A DNA stretch of 58,959 nt from a virus. The first letter of the stretch is position 1. Each line of letters begins with the position of its first letter. The stretch lies in IMG/VR virus record IMGVR_UViG_3300030103_000167, positions 1 through 58,959 of that record, one strand, 5' to 3'. This document shows positions 48,555 through 55,945 of this stretch, in pieces. The translations under genes and the position numbers were made by a program. Under the pieces are notes generated by a model. That model was not told the DNA's origin and did no database searches. It saw nothing but the letters and a program-made list of their open reading frames with translations.

Positions 48555-50288
48555 TCAAATGGTGTATATTATTAAAGGTTTTTCTTTACCTTTTACTTTT
48601 ATAGGTTTTACTGATTTTAAGTGATGACCACAAAATTTTTCAGTTTCTTCGCCTATAAGTATGTTTACACCTGCTTCTTTTGTAGCTGATTCTAACCTAG
48701 CTGCTGTATTTACAGCGTCCCCGATAGCACTATAATCGAACCTAGTATCGCTACCCATATTACCAATTACAGCTTCTCCTGTATTTACGCCAACACCTAT
48801 AGCTACACCTATATCAGCTTTTTCTATATTTTCTTGTATTTCTTTAGCACATTCTACAGCTACCTGTTCGTGATGTGGTAAATCTAATGGTGCGTTAAAT
48901 ATAGCCATCATTGCATCACCGATATATTTATCTACCATACCGTTGTATTTTTTTACTGCATCAGATTGTATAGTTAATGCTTTATTCATAATCTCTGTTA
49001 CTTGTTCTGGTTCTAGTTTTTCGGATAATGCAGTGAACCCTCTGACATCAGTGAATAAAAAAGTACATCTTCTTTTTTCACCACCTAGTTTTAATAAATC
49101 AGGGTCTTTTTGTAAACGTTTTACTTGCCTTGGGTCTAGATAATGTTCGAATTGTTTTTTAATTTCCAGACGTAATTTATATTGTTCTCTAAACCTTAAA
49201 TAAAAAGCTACACTTCCTGATATAAATTGACTAATTAATGTCCATGTAACATCTATTAATATACCCACGCCTATCGTGTAAGCCCCGTAGAAGCCCGTAG
49301 AAGCCATAGTTACTAAAGCTAGAATTACACCCCAAGTTATCCCTAAATAGCTTATAAACGCCCATACGAGCCCTATAGATACTATAAATATTAATAGTTC
49401 TACAGCTAACGCATAATCGGGTATATAAGGGCTATCTTGTATTAATATAGATTCTGCAAGTGCAGCTTGTATTTTATGTGGTTCAACAAGTCCAATAGGC
49501 GTAGCAATTTGCGGCATTACACCATTAGCAGTAACACCAACAAATACAAACTTTCCATTTACATTCATTTCTTGTAAATCTGTTTGTTCAGTTTCTACCC
49601 ATGATATCCATTTACGACCAAAGCTATCTGTTTTTACAGGTGGTAGTCCTCGAACAGCTATTTCTTGAACACCGTTATCGTTAGTAGTAACTATATATGT
49701 AGGCGTATTTGTTAATATTTTTAATACTTGCGTTCCGAATGAAGCCGACCAACCGTCAGGAGTTTTTAATAAAAGAGGGATTCTCCTAACAAGTTGGTCA
49801 ACTTCTGTAGGTGCTATAGCAACTCCTTGTGCTACAGCATCGTACTGATAATAATTTTCTTTAATACCAGAAGACATTATACCACCAACATCTGGTCCTT
49901 TAATAACAGTTCCTGTAGTTTTGGGGTATATACCACTATTATTTTCAAAAGTAGCTAAAACACTTGGAGCATAAGTTAGAGAACTAGCAAACCTATTATC
50001 ACCATTTAACCTGTCTGGTTGTGGGAAAGATATAACCCAACCAACACCCATTGCTCCCGCACCTAATAGTTCTAATTGTATATCGGCTAAACGTTTTCTT
50101 GGTAAAGGATAGCCACCTTCCTTTTCTACATCTTCTTCAGTAATATTTAATATTACAAAATTACCGCTAGGCTGAGGTGTTTTAATAAATGTATCAAAAG
50201 TTTTTAACTTTATAATTTCTGTAGGAGTGCTTTGAAATAACAAAGGTAAAGATAATAAAGGTAATAATATAAATATAAATTTTTTCAT
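48555..50288 (-). CDS. CHASE2-domain class III adenylate/guanylate cyclase
   Basis: The protein has 577 residues. An N-terminal membrane helix (1-19) precedes an extracytoplasmic CHASE2-like sensor (about 25-285), followed by three hydrophobic helices (about 293-362) and a class III cyclase domain (about 405-577). Metal-binding residues are D414 (LFTDVRGFT) and D458 (KYIGDAM). K454 and S520 fit base selection as in class IIIb adenylate cyclases, and N527 and R531 (VNTAAR) stabilise the transition state. All catalytic residues are present, so it should make cAMP (cGMP less likely) in response to a periplasmic signal. It overlaps the FecR gene by 1 nt. CHASE2-cyclase/FecR pairs occur in bacteria; in a phage late operon they are surprising. 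Confidence 0.9.
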   Translation of the reverse strand: MKKFIFILLPLLSLPLLFQSTPTEIIKLKTFDTFIKTPQPSGNFVILNITEEDVEKEGGYPLPRKRLADIQLELLGAGAMGVGWVISFPQPDRLNGDNRFASSLTYAPSVLATFENNSGIYPKTTGTVIKGPDVGGIMSSGIKENYYQYDAVAQGVAIAPTEVDQLVRRIPLLLKTPDGWSASFGTQVLKILTNTPTYIVTTNDNGVQEIAVRGLPPVKTDSFGRKWISWVETEQTDLQEMNVNGKFVFVGVTANGVMPQIATPIGLVEPHKIQAALAESILIQDSPYIPDYALAVELLIFIVSIGLVWAFISYLGITWGVILALVTMASTGFYGAYTIGVGILIDVTWTLISQFISGSVAFYLRFREQYKLRLEIKKQFEHYLDPRQVKRLQKDPDLLKLGGEKRRCTFLFTDVRGFTALSEKLEPEQVTEIMNKALTIQSDAVKKYNGMVDKYIGDAMMAIFNAPLDLPHHEQVAVECAKEIQENIEKADIGVAIGVGVNTGEAVIGNMGSDTRFDYSAIGDAVNTAARLESATKEAGVNILIGEETEKFCGHHLKSVKPIKVKGKEKPLIIYTI

Positions 50289-51400
50289 TAACTACTTTGT
50301 CGTATAGTGATAGTAGAATCACCACCACCATTAATTTTAATTATATTAGAAACACCGTCTTGTATCAAAATAACAGTATATCCACCACCAGAGTTCAAAT
50401 CTACTTGTACTGACTCACTTATTTTTCTACGTAAACTTATAGTTTGTCCAGTTACGATAGTTGTTATTTGTGTCTCAGTATCTTGACCTATCAAAGTACC
50501 AGATATATTTACACCAGTTGCTAAAGATAGTTGGTCTTCATCTTCTTCAATAGCTAAAGCATCTAATACTTTCAATAAATCTTCTAAAAAATTAACGTCT
50601 AGGTAATTTATATCGAGCTCTGTAAATTCTAAACTATTATCATCTAAAAAATCTTCATTTAAATAATCAATATCTAAATCATTAAAATCTAATAAACTTA
50701 CTGTTTTTGTATTTGATGTTTCTTCTTGTATGACATCTTCTTTTTTAGGTGGCGATACAATCAACATATTATCAATAACGTCTAACGTTAAATCTAGAAC
50801 TACAGGTTTACTTGGTGCGTTTTCAAAAACGTCTACCGTTGTAGCTTCATAAGGTTTATTTAATACAACACTACCTGTTGCTGTTACTACCTCTATTTCT
50901 CCGCTAGATAAACCAAAAGAGTCAGGTAAAAGTATTATTAAGGAGCGTCCTAACTCATCAACAGTTGCTGTAAAATCTGTGCCACGTATTGCTATATTAG
51001 CTGTAGGTGTTCTTAATTTTATATTTTGTTTATCTATAAGATTTATGTTACCTGATATAAACCTAGCTGTTCCTAAAGCAAAATTTAATGACATCTTAGA
51101 TTGACTAGGGTCAGGGTCATAGATATATTCATCTATAAGAAGTTGTGAGTGTTCTGTAAGTCTTACGATTGATTCATCTAAAAATGTGATAGCCATACGA
51201 CCATTAGTCGTTATAGCCTCATCATTACTTTGTATAGCAAAATCAAGATTAGCATTGTAGGTTTTGTCTCTGACTATTTGAGCCGAGCCGTTTAGCTCAG
51301 ATACATCGCCAATATTAACAGCTTGTGCTTGTACCTTGATCGTTTTGGATAACGCAAACAGTACCGCTATTACCGTTAGAAAGAATTTTGAGCCAGTCAT
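50288..51400 (-). CDS. FecR-domain protein with curlin-like C-terminus
   Basis: The protein has 370 residues. A signal peptide (about 1-26) is followed by a FecR-type domain (VSELNGSAQIVRDK, DEAITTNGRMAITFLDESIVRLTEHSQLLIDEYIYDP, TPTANIAIRGTDFTATVDELG). A long acidic linker (LDFNDLDIDYLNEDFLDDNSLEFTELDINYLDVNFLEDLL) comes next. The end, with VQVDLNSGGGYTVILIQDGVSN and DSTITIRQ, has QxGxxN spacing as in curlin repeats. FecR domains bind partners in the periplasm and often pair with CHASE2 proteins. It may link the curli-like material to the cyclase. The start has no clear ribosome site and overlaps the curlin-like gene by 86 nt. Confidence 0.8.
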   Translation of the reverse strand: MTGSKFFLTVIAVLFALSKTIKVQAQAVNIGDVSELNGSAQIVRDKTYNANLDFAIQSNDEAITTNGRMAITFLDESIVRLTEHSQLLIDEYIYDPDPSQSKMSLNFALGTARFISGNINLIDKQNIKLRTPTANIAIRGTDFTATVDELGRSLIILLPDSFGLSSGEIEVVTATGSVVLNKPYEATTVDVFENAPSKPVVLDLTLDVIDNMLIVSPPKKEDVIQEETSNTKTVSLLDFNDLDIDYLNEDFLDDNSLEFTELDINYLDVNFLEDLLKVLDALAIEEDEDQLSLATGVNISGTLIGQDTETQITTIVTGQTISLRRKISESVQVDLNSGGGYTVILIQDGVSNIIKINGGGDSTITIRQSS

Positions 51401-52031
51401 TATCTAATGTACTCGATTGTGTAATATTAAAAGTTCTAGAATTACCAGTTTGGTCTAAATAAAAATACCCACCAGCATAACCAGAACCAGTAAAGTTTAC
51501 TGTATTACTATCACCGTCAACATCAACATAACTTGTACCACCGTCGTAATTTATATCAAAATCGAAAGTGTTGCCATCGCCTTGTATAATCCAATCTAAA
51601 TCTAATGTAGCAGCCAGTGCACTTGTACCGTGGTCTAAAGTAAAAGTATTTGTGCTACCAGTAACATCTACATTATAATTAGAATTATCTATACCGTATG
51701 TATTTGTTGGGTCACCTTGTATGGTAAAAGTGTTGCTATCACCATCAAACTCGAAAAATCCTGTAATAGTATCTCCTAATATATCACCTAAAAATTTATT
51801 AGTATCGCCTATTTGATTTATATCTAGAGTCATTGTAATACCGTCTAAATCTAAAGCTGTTAAAGAACCTGCAGAAGAATTTAATCCACCTATAATATTA
51901 CCAGAGCCTAGTTGTTCTAAATCTATATTTGCTGTAGCACCAGATTGGTCAACATATATTTCATTATCAGCCCCGTATATTAGCGATGCATTCGTCATCA
52001 CAATCAGGCTCATTAATTTTAATAGCTTCAT
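51315..52031 (-). CDS. Secreted curlin-repeat (CsgA-like) protein
   Basis: The protein has 238 residues from the ATG at 52031, which has GGGAGGA at good spacing. A signal peptide is present (MKLLKLMSLIVMTNASLIYG). About eight QxGxxN/DGDSN units follow: EQLGSGN, NQIGDTN, DGDSN, TGSTN, IQGDGN, DGDSN, DQTGNS, NGNSG. These are the spacing and residues of the curlin strand-turn-strand repeat, though Asp often replaces Gln. The C-terminus carries two Cys. It would be exported through CsgG and could form amyloid-like fibres. The stop codon lies 86 nt inside the FecR gene. Confidence 0.75.
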   Translation of the reverse strand: MKLLKLMSLIVMTNASLIYGADNEIYVDQSGATANIDLEQLGSGNIIGGLNSSAGSLTALDLDGITMTLDINQIGDTNKFLGDILGDTITGFFEFDGDSNTFTIQGDPTNTYGIDNSNYNVDVTGSTNTFTLDHGTSALAATLDLDWIIQGDGNTFDFDINYDGGTSYVDVDGDSNTVNFTGSGYAGGYFYLDQTGNSRTFNITQSSTLDNDWLKILSNGNSGTVCVIQNDQGTSTSC

Positions 52032-52836
52032 TTTTTTCCTCCCAAAAACCTTTATCATAACCTATTTTGACGATTTGCAAAACAGACTCCTCTATAGCTC
52101 GTTGTAAAGCGAGAGTAGTTGGTTCATTTTCTGCGTCTCCCATTTCTATTTCTACTAGCTCTGTACCAGCTTCAATAAACCTAAAAACATCTTGTGATTG
52201 ACCATAACTAAAAACTTGTTTACTAATCAAAACATCTATTAAAACTTCACCAGTAGCTATAGATACCATACGTAACGCTACTGTAATATTATCTACTCTA
52301 TATTGTTTACTTGTTCCAATACCTAAATATCTAGCACCAATGCCACCACTTTTAATATTTGTGTCATACCCAATTATGGCACCTTCCATAAGAACACCTG
52401 CAAATAATAACGGCATGATAGGTTTAGGACCATCAGTTTTTTCGTTTTGTTCTCTAGCTGAACGTATAAGTTGTCTTTCTTTTGTTAGATTATCAAGACC
52501 TACTCTTTCTGCAACTCTAAAAAATTTACCATTTGATGTATGTTTTAAACTTCTAATAAGTAAATGACTTGGTGCTTGTGTTAATGCTGTAGAAAATAAT
52601 GCAAACTCACTATTGCTTTTTCGTTGTCCTGTTTGGTCTGTGAAACTATTGGGATAAACAGCAACAACAATAGGAACTTTAGGTTGCGGAACATTTAATA
52701 ATTGTTTAGATTGTATTTCTAATATATTTGGTAAGCTCTCGCCTTGTATAAGAGTCTTGTCTATAGGGTTAATACTACAACTAGAAAGAAAAATCGCCAA
52801 CAGGCAATTGTATCTCAGTGATATTTCCATCTGCAT
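51967..52836 (-). CDS. csgG: CsgG-like outer-membrane curli secretion lipoprotein
   Basis: The protein has 289 residues. A lipoprotein signal ends in the lipobox LSSC (Cys20; an internal ATG at 52830 keeps it). The body follows CsgG: VPIVVAVYPNSFTDQTGQRK, LLIRSLKHTSNGKFFRVAERVGLDNLTKERQLIRS, PLLFAGVLMEGAIIGYDTNIKSGGIGARYLGIGTSKQYRVDNITVALRMVSIATGEVLI, and a C-terminal helix LALQRAIEESVLQIVKIG. Length matches E. coli CsgG (277). CsgG forms a nine-fold outer-membrane pore for curlin export. It overlaps CsgF by 56 nt and the curlin gene by 65 nt. Confidence 0.88.
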   Translation of the reverse strand: MQMEISLRYNCLLAIFLSSCSINPIDKTLIQGESLPNILEIQSKQLLNVPQPKVPIVVAVYPNSFTDQTGQRKSNSEFALFSTALTQAPSHLLIRSLKHTSNGKFFRVAERVGLDNLTKERQLIRSAREQNEKTDGPKPIMPLLFAGVLMEGAIIGYDTNIKSGGIGARYLGIGTSKQYRVDNITVALRMVSIATGEVLIDVLISKQVFSYGQSQDVFRFIEAGTELVEIEMGDAENEPTTLALQRAIEESVLQIVKIGYDKGFWEEKNEAIKINEPDCDDECIANIRG

Positions 52837-53278
52837 CAGTAATCTTAAGAGTTATGATTCCGTTTTCTATACTGTATTCTATAGTGTTTCCCTCTAAGGT
52901 CAAAGTGCCATCTGTGCTAGGTGTCTCGCCAAACAAGTTTTCTACTAATTGTCTTGATAACTGAGCATAGATACGTGATTCAAGATTCCTAATGAATCTA
53001 GCAAGAGTTGTGTTTTCTTTATCTCTTTCTATTTGTTCTTGTATAGCTTTTATTTCTTCTTTAATACTCATCTTACGATTGAACTCTTGGTTTTCAATAG
53101 TTAGATAATGTGATGAAGTATTTACACCATTAAAAGATGGGTTTTTGAATTTATGTGTTATTGTGTCTGACCATAAATTTTCACAAAATATGCCTATAAA
53201 CATCATAACACCTATAACAACAGACAGTTTTATAATTACGTCTTTTTCTTTTCTTTCTTTAATCTTTTCTTTGGTCAT
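52781..53278 (-). CDS. csgF: CsgF-like curli assembly protein
   Basis: The protein has 165 residues from the ATG at 53278, which has AAAGG about 9 nt upstream; a TTG at 53296 is less likely. A basic start and hydrophobic signal or anchor (13-31) precede THKFKNPSFNGV, the same pattern as mature E. coli CsgF (FRNPNFGG). A helix ARFIRNLESRIYAQLSRQLVENLFG and a C-terminal GNTIEYSIENGIITLKITDADGNITEIQLP match the rest of CsgF. CsgF plugs and extends the CsgG pore and helps nucleate fibres. The helix region is longer here. No CsgE gene was seen. Confidence 0.8.
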   Translation of the reverse strand: MTKEKIKERKEKDVIIKLSVVIGVMMFIGIFCENLWSDTITHKFKNPSFNGVNTSSHYLTIENQEFNRKMSIKEEIKAIQEQIERDKENTTLARFIRNLESRIYAQLSRQLVENLFGETPSTDGTLTLEGNTIEYSIENGIITLKITDADGNITEIQLPVGDFSF

Positions 53279-53609
53279 TTCTATCTGCCTTTGCAATTTT
53301 ATTACTGTCTATAAGATTAGGAACACCTAGTATAGTTTTTATTAAAGTATCTTGTCTAATTATCTCGTTATCTAAACTTCTTACTCTATCTATCAAGGCT
53401 ACTAAAATACCGTGTTGTGTGTCTAATTTAGTTCCTAATCTTTCTTCTATAGCGTTTATCTGTCCTGCTACCTTTTCGTCTACTACATCAAGTTTTTGTT
53501 CCATGCCATCAACAATTCTAATGACAAGTTTATAAATAAACCAACCTAAACCTATTGCAGCAGCTATAGGAAAACCAACCTCTTGTATTAAAGTAACTGC
53601 TTGTTCCAT
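53259..53609 (-). CDS. Small membrane-anchored coiled-coil protein
   Basis: The protein has 116 residues. An N-terminal membrane helix (FPIAAAIGLGWFIYKLVIRIV, about 12-33) is followed by a heptad-rich coiled coil (MEQKLDVVDEKVAGQINAIEERLGTKLDTQHGILVALIDRVRSLDNEIIRQDTLI). The shape suits a small holin-like or spanin-like lysis protein, or a membrane partner of the curli-type proteins. It overlaps CsgF by 20 nt and follows the thermonuclease gene by 1 nt overlap. Confidence 0.55.
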   Translation of the reverse strand: MEQAVTLIQEVGFPIAAAIGLGWFIYKLVIRIVDGMEQKLDVVDEKVAGQINAIEERLGTKLDTQHGILVALIDRVRSLDNEIIRQDTLIKTILGVPNLIDSNKIAKADRNDQRKD

Positions 53610-53989
53610 TAATAGTCACCCCAGATTTTAGTTTTTTTACCTCCATCATATTTGACTGCATGCCCCTCTTTTATCAAAACATCGCAAATATCTCTGCCGT
53701 CTTCTGCATAAGGTATACCAAGTATTCTACCGTATTTACCTTTTCCTAAAGATTTAACTTGTATTTTACCGATACATAATTCTTTAAGTCTTTCCTTTGC
53801 AGCTAGACCAAGTTTCTTTTCTGCTAAATCTCTTGTTCTTGATTCAGGTGTATCAATACCCGCAAGTCTAACACGTTGTTTATGTAATTTTACATCGAAC
53901 CCTAAATCTAAAGTACAATCAAAAGTATCGCCGTCAACTATACGTTCTAGTGTTGCATTATATACAAAAGATTCTGGAGCTTTAGCCAT
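53609..53989 (-). CDS. Thermonuclease (staphylococcal-nuclease-like)
   Basis: The protein has 126 residues. The order IVDGDTFDC (D19, D21), RLAGIDTPE (R41, D46, E49) and GKYGRILGIPYA (R88) reproduces the catalytic residues of SNase (D21, R35, D40, E43, R87). It cuts DNA or RNA using Ca2+. No signal peptide is present, so it acts in the cytoplasm or after lysis, for example degrading host DNA. Placed in the late region before the curli-type genes, it may act near lysis. Confidence 0.9.
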   Translation of the reverse strand: MAKAPESFVYNATLERIVDGDTFDCTLDLGFDVKLHKQRVRLAGIDTPESRTRDLAEKKLGLAAKERLKELCIGKIQVKSLGKGKYGRILGIPYAEDGRDICDVLIKEGHAVKYDGGKKTKIWGDY

Positions 53990-54274
53990 TTAACACTTCC
54001 ATCTTTTTCTAGCTTGTCTTAATCTTGAATTAGGGTTTTTTGCAGCTTTAGGAAACTTTTTCATCTGACCTGCAGAACGTGCACAAAATGATTTACGTCT
54101 TTTTGCTGCTTTACTACCTTTTTTAACTTTACCTGTTACTGCTGTTTTTAATTTACTTCCAGGATTCATACGTCTATACGCTTTAACTCCTGCCGCAGTC
54201 ATACCAGCACCTTTTTTAGTAGCTCTAAAATTCTTTTTATTTCTTTTAGGCATCTTAGCCTTTTTTCTTGGCAC
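53990..54274 (-). CDS. Small very basic protein (DUF6321-like)
   Basis: The protein has 94 residues, about one-third Lys/Arg, with GMTAAGVKAYRRMNPGSKLKTAVTGKVKKGSKAAKRRKSFCARSAGQMKKFPK, a pattern I recall from small proteins of marine phages (DUF6321 type). The start is a GTG at 54274 with a strong GGAGC site, or the ATG at 54253. The strong positive charge suggests DNA or virion binding. It is the last of seven such genes in a row. Confidence 0.62.
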   Translation of the reverse strand: MPRKKAKMPKRNKKNFRATKKGAGMTAAGVKAYRRMNPGSKLKTAVTGKVKKGSKAAKRRKSFCARSAGQMKKFPKAAKNPNSRLRQARKRWKC

Positions 54275-54560
54275 TTTTGCTCCTCTTCTTTTTTGAAAAA
54301 GTTCTTACGTTCGTTGGTTTACCACCAGGATTTCCTGCTGCTCTTTTTCTTCTTACAGCACTTGCACGTTCTGCTGCTGTCATACTTTTAGCTTTACTTC
54401 TTGGCACGCATTTAGGATAACCACGTTTACTTCCTCCTTTAGCTGACTTACGACCACACTTTTGAAATTTTCCTTTTTTCTTCGGTGCACCGATATCAAC
54501 CCAATCACCTTTGGGACCTTTACCAAACCAAGCTGTCAATCCACCACTAGGTTTTGCCAC
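54255..54560 (-). CDS. Small very basic protein
   Basis: The protein has 101 residues, rich in Lys, Arg, Gly and Ser (KKRSKSAKKKG at the end; MTAAERASAVRRKRAAGNPGGKPTNVRTFSKKKR in the second half). Two Cys residues lie in KCGRKSAKGG and YPKCVPRSK. It overlaps the next gene by 20 nt and the previous one by 14. Part of the basic-protein cluster; possibly a DNA-condensing or internal head protein. Confidence 0.58.
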   Translation of the reverse strand: MAKPSGGLTAWFGKGPKGDWVDIGAPKKKGKFQKCGRKSAKGGSKRGYPKCVPRSKAKSMTAAERASAVRRKRAAGNPGGKPTNVRTFSKKKRSKSAKKKG

Positions 54561-54855
54561 GTTTCTTCCTCATTCTACGTATTGCCTCTTTACCTCTTTT
54601 TGCTATAGCTGCTTGTTGTGTTTTACCTGCAACTTTAGCTCTTTGTTCCATCACAGTTAAGATTTGAATTTTCCTAGCAAATGGTTTTTTAATTTTTTTA
54701 ACTTTTGCCACAGTTTTCCTAGCATCTGCTGGAGTTTTGTAAGCAATTCTAACAGTATCTTTTGGATTTTCATCTGTATATAATCTCCTCCCACTACCTT
54801 TGGGTTTTTTACCAGTTCCTTTTTTAGGTTCTTTTTTACGTTTACTTTTTACCAC
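54547..54855 (-). CDS. Small very basic protein
   Basis: The protein has 102 residues and starts with GTG at 54855. It is Lys/Arg-rich with GTGKKPKGSGRRLYTDENPKDTVRIAYKTPADARKTVAKVKKIKKPFARKIQ and a C-terminal helix (EQRAKVAGKTQQAAIAKRGKEAIRRMRKKRG). It overlaps both neighbours by 14 nt. No known fold; its charge suits nucleic-acid binding. Confidence 0.58.
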   Translation of the reverse strand: MVKSKRKKEPKKGTGKKPKGSGRRLYTDENPKDTVRIAYKTPADARKTVAKVKKIKKPFARKIQILTVMEQRAKVAGKTQQAAIAKRGKEAIRRMRKKRGKT

Positions 54856-55006
54856 GTCTTTTAGTTCCTTTTCTAGCTTTTCTTATCTGAGATGTTGTAG
54901 GTGCACCTTTTGCACCTTTTTTACGCATACGTTCACCAGAACCAGCTTTAATTCTTTTACGTTTAGCATGGATATTAGCCCACAATCCTTTACGTTTTTT
55001 AACCAT
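54842..55006 (-). CDS. Small very basic protein (54 residues)
   Basis: A 54-codon ORF starting ATG 55006 with MVKKRKGLWANIHAKRKRIKAG, then GERMRKKGAKGAPTTSQIRKA and a terminal RRGKK. It overlaps both neighbours by 1-14 nt and shares the composition of the cluster. The GERMRKKGAKGAPT part resembles a motif repeated in other basic phage proteins. Confidence 0.55.
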   Translation of the reverse strand: MVKKRKGLWANIHAKRKRIKAGSGERMRKKGAKGAPTTSQIRKARKGTKRRGKK

Positions 55007-55203
55007 TACGCTTTTTTAGTTCTATATCCTCCACCACGTTTTTTATAAGTTCTAACTAACCATCCGTTTGCATAGGCACTTGGATAAACTTTGAACTTAC
55101 GTTTAGCTTCAGCCTTTACTCTAGCGTATAAACTAGGGTTTGTAGGAACTGCTTTTGATTTAGAAGACTTCTTTTTAGAAGACTTCTTTTTAGCTTTTGG
55201 CAT
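55006..55203 (-). CDS. Small very basic protein
   Basis: The protein has 65 residues. A Lys/Ser head (PKAKKKSSKKKSSKSKAVP) precedes a part with YARVKAEAKRKFKVYPSAYANGWLVRTYKKRGGGYRTKK. That half looks folded and resembles a short conserved 'KxxxYPSAYANGWLVxxYKKRGG' motif common in marine phages. Its role is not known to me. Confidence 0.62.
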   Translation of the reverse strand: MPKAKKKSSKKKSSKSKAVPTNPSLYARVKAEAKRKFKVYPSAYANGWLVRTYKKRGGGYRTKKA

Positions 55204-55212
55204 AACTTCTCC

Positions 55213-55425
55213 TTACTTACCGACTTTTTTCTGTGTTTCTTTATGAGCCTGTGTGAAAGATTTACCTTTTTTCATCATGTTCTTCATCATAGTCATATGC
55301 TTTTTAGTATGATGCACCCCATGTTTTTTCATGGTTTGTTGTTGTCTAGGTGTTAGACCTGCCATACTTACGCCTTTGACTGTGATATTTTTCATGGCTT
55401 TTTTAGGTTTAGCTTTCATCTTCAT
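55213..55425 (-). CDS. Small basic Met/His-rich protein
   Basis: The protein has 70 residues, Lys-, Met- and His-rich (MAGLTPRQQQTMKKHGVHHTKKHMTMMKNMMKKGKSFTQAHKETQKKVGK). The segment LTPRQQxTMKKHxxHHTxKHMxxM recurs in small phage proteins. It overlaps the preceding 25-residue ORF by 4 nt (ATGA). Confidence 0.6.
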   Translation of the reverse strand: MKMKAKPKKAMKNITVKGVSMAGLTPRQQQTMKKHGVHHTKKHMTMMKNMMKKGKSFTQAHKETQKKVGK

Positions 55426-55499
55426 TTCTTTTTACCTCTTTTCATCATTTTCTTTTTACCTTTTTTAGGTTTAGATTTTTTTCCGTAGTGACTTGGCAT
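55422..55499 (-). CDS. 25-residue Lys-rich microprotein
   Basis: The ORF starts at 55499 after the ribosome site GGAGAATAATT and starts MPSHYGKKSKPKKG. About half its residues are Lys or Arg. The stop codon overlaps the next ATG (ATGA). Too short for family assignment; its context and composition place it in the basic cluster. Confidence 0.52.
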   Translation of the reverse strand: MPSHYGKKSKPKKGKKKMMKRGKKK

Positions 55500-55501
55500 A
55501 A

Positions 55502-55945
55502 TTATTCTCCTTTTAATACTCTGTCTCTTAATCTAGTCGCACGTGGTCCAACTTGTGTAGCCCAGCGACTATCCATCATTTCAACCGCAGCAGTTTTCCA
55601 GTCATGTTCTTCTAGTGCGGTTAAAAACTTTTTAAACTTCAGTAACCTAGTAATACCTAAATTAAAACACATATTAGCTAAAACTCTTTGTACATCCTCT
55701 GGTAGATGTAACCACCATTCTAAATTTCTATCTAGGTCTGTTGTAACATTATCTATATCTTTTTCAAAACATTCTTTTATTCTATCTTCTGATACAGGGG
55801 TGTCTACGTCCTGACCATGTTCAGGGTCTGATTCTAATATTAAATGACCTATACCAAACGTGGGATATCCAAGGTGGTCTAAATATATTTTATCAACACA
55901 ACCTTCATCAAATTTTAGTTCTTCCATCAACTTATCAATATTCAT
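55502..55945 (-). CDS. Endolysin, T4-type lysozyme (GH24)
   Basis: The protein has 147 residues from the ATG at 55945, which overlaps the previous stop (ATGA). A longer in-frame reading from 56062 is only another frame of the upstream gene. The catalytic triad is E14, D23 and T29 (KFDEGCVDKIYLDHLGYPTFGIGH), with the same spacing as T4 lysozyme (E11, D20, T26). It hydrolyses the peptidoglycan glycan strand. No signal sequence is visible, so release needs the holin at 14863-15330. Confidence 0.92.
   Translation of the reverse strand: MNIDKLMEELKFDEGCVDKIYLDHLGYPTFGIGHLILESDPEHGQDVDTPVSEDRIKECFEKDIDNVTTDLDRNLEWWLHLPEDVQRVLANMCFNLGITRLLKFKKFLTALEEHDWKTAAVEMMDSRWATQVGPRATRLRDRVLKGE

Noticed and set aside
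48555-53278. The curli/FecR/cyclase block as a bacterial segment mis-joined to a phage contig.
   Set aside because: It shares strand, gene spacing, AT-rich codon use and operon continuity with phage genes on both sides (thermonuclease and basic proteins before, virion proteins after). Read mapping would be needed to exclude it fully.
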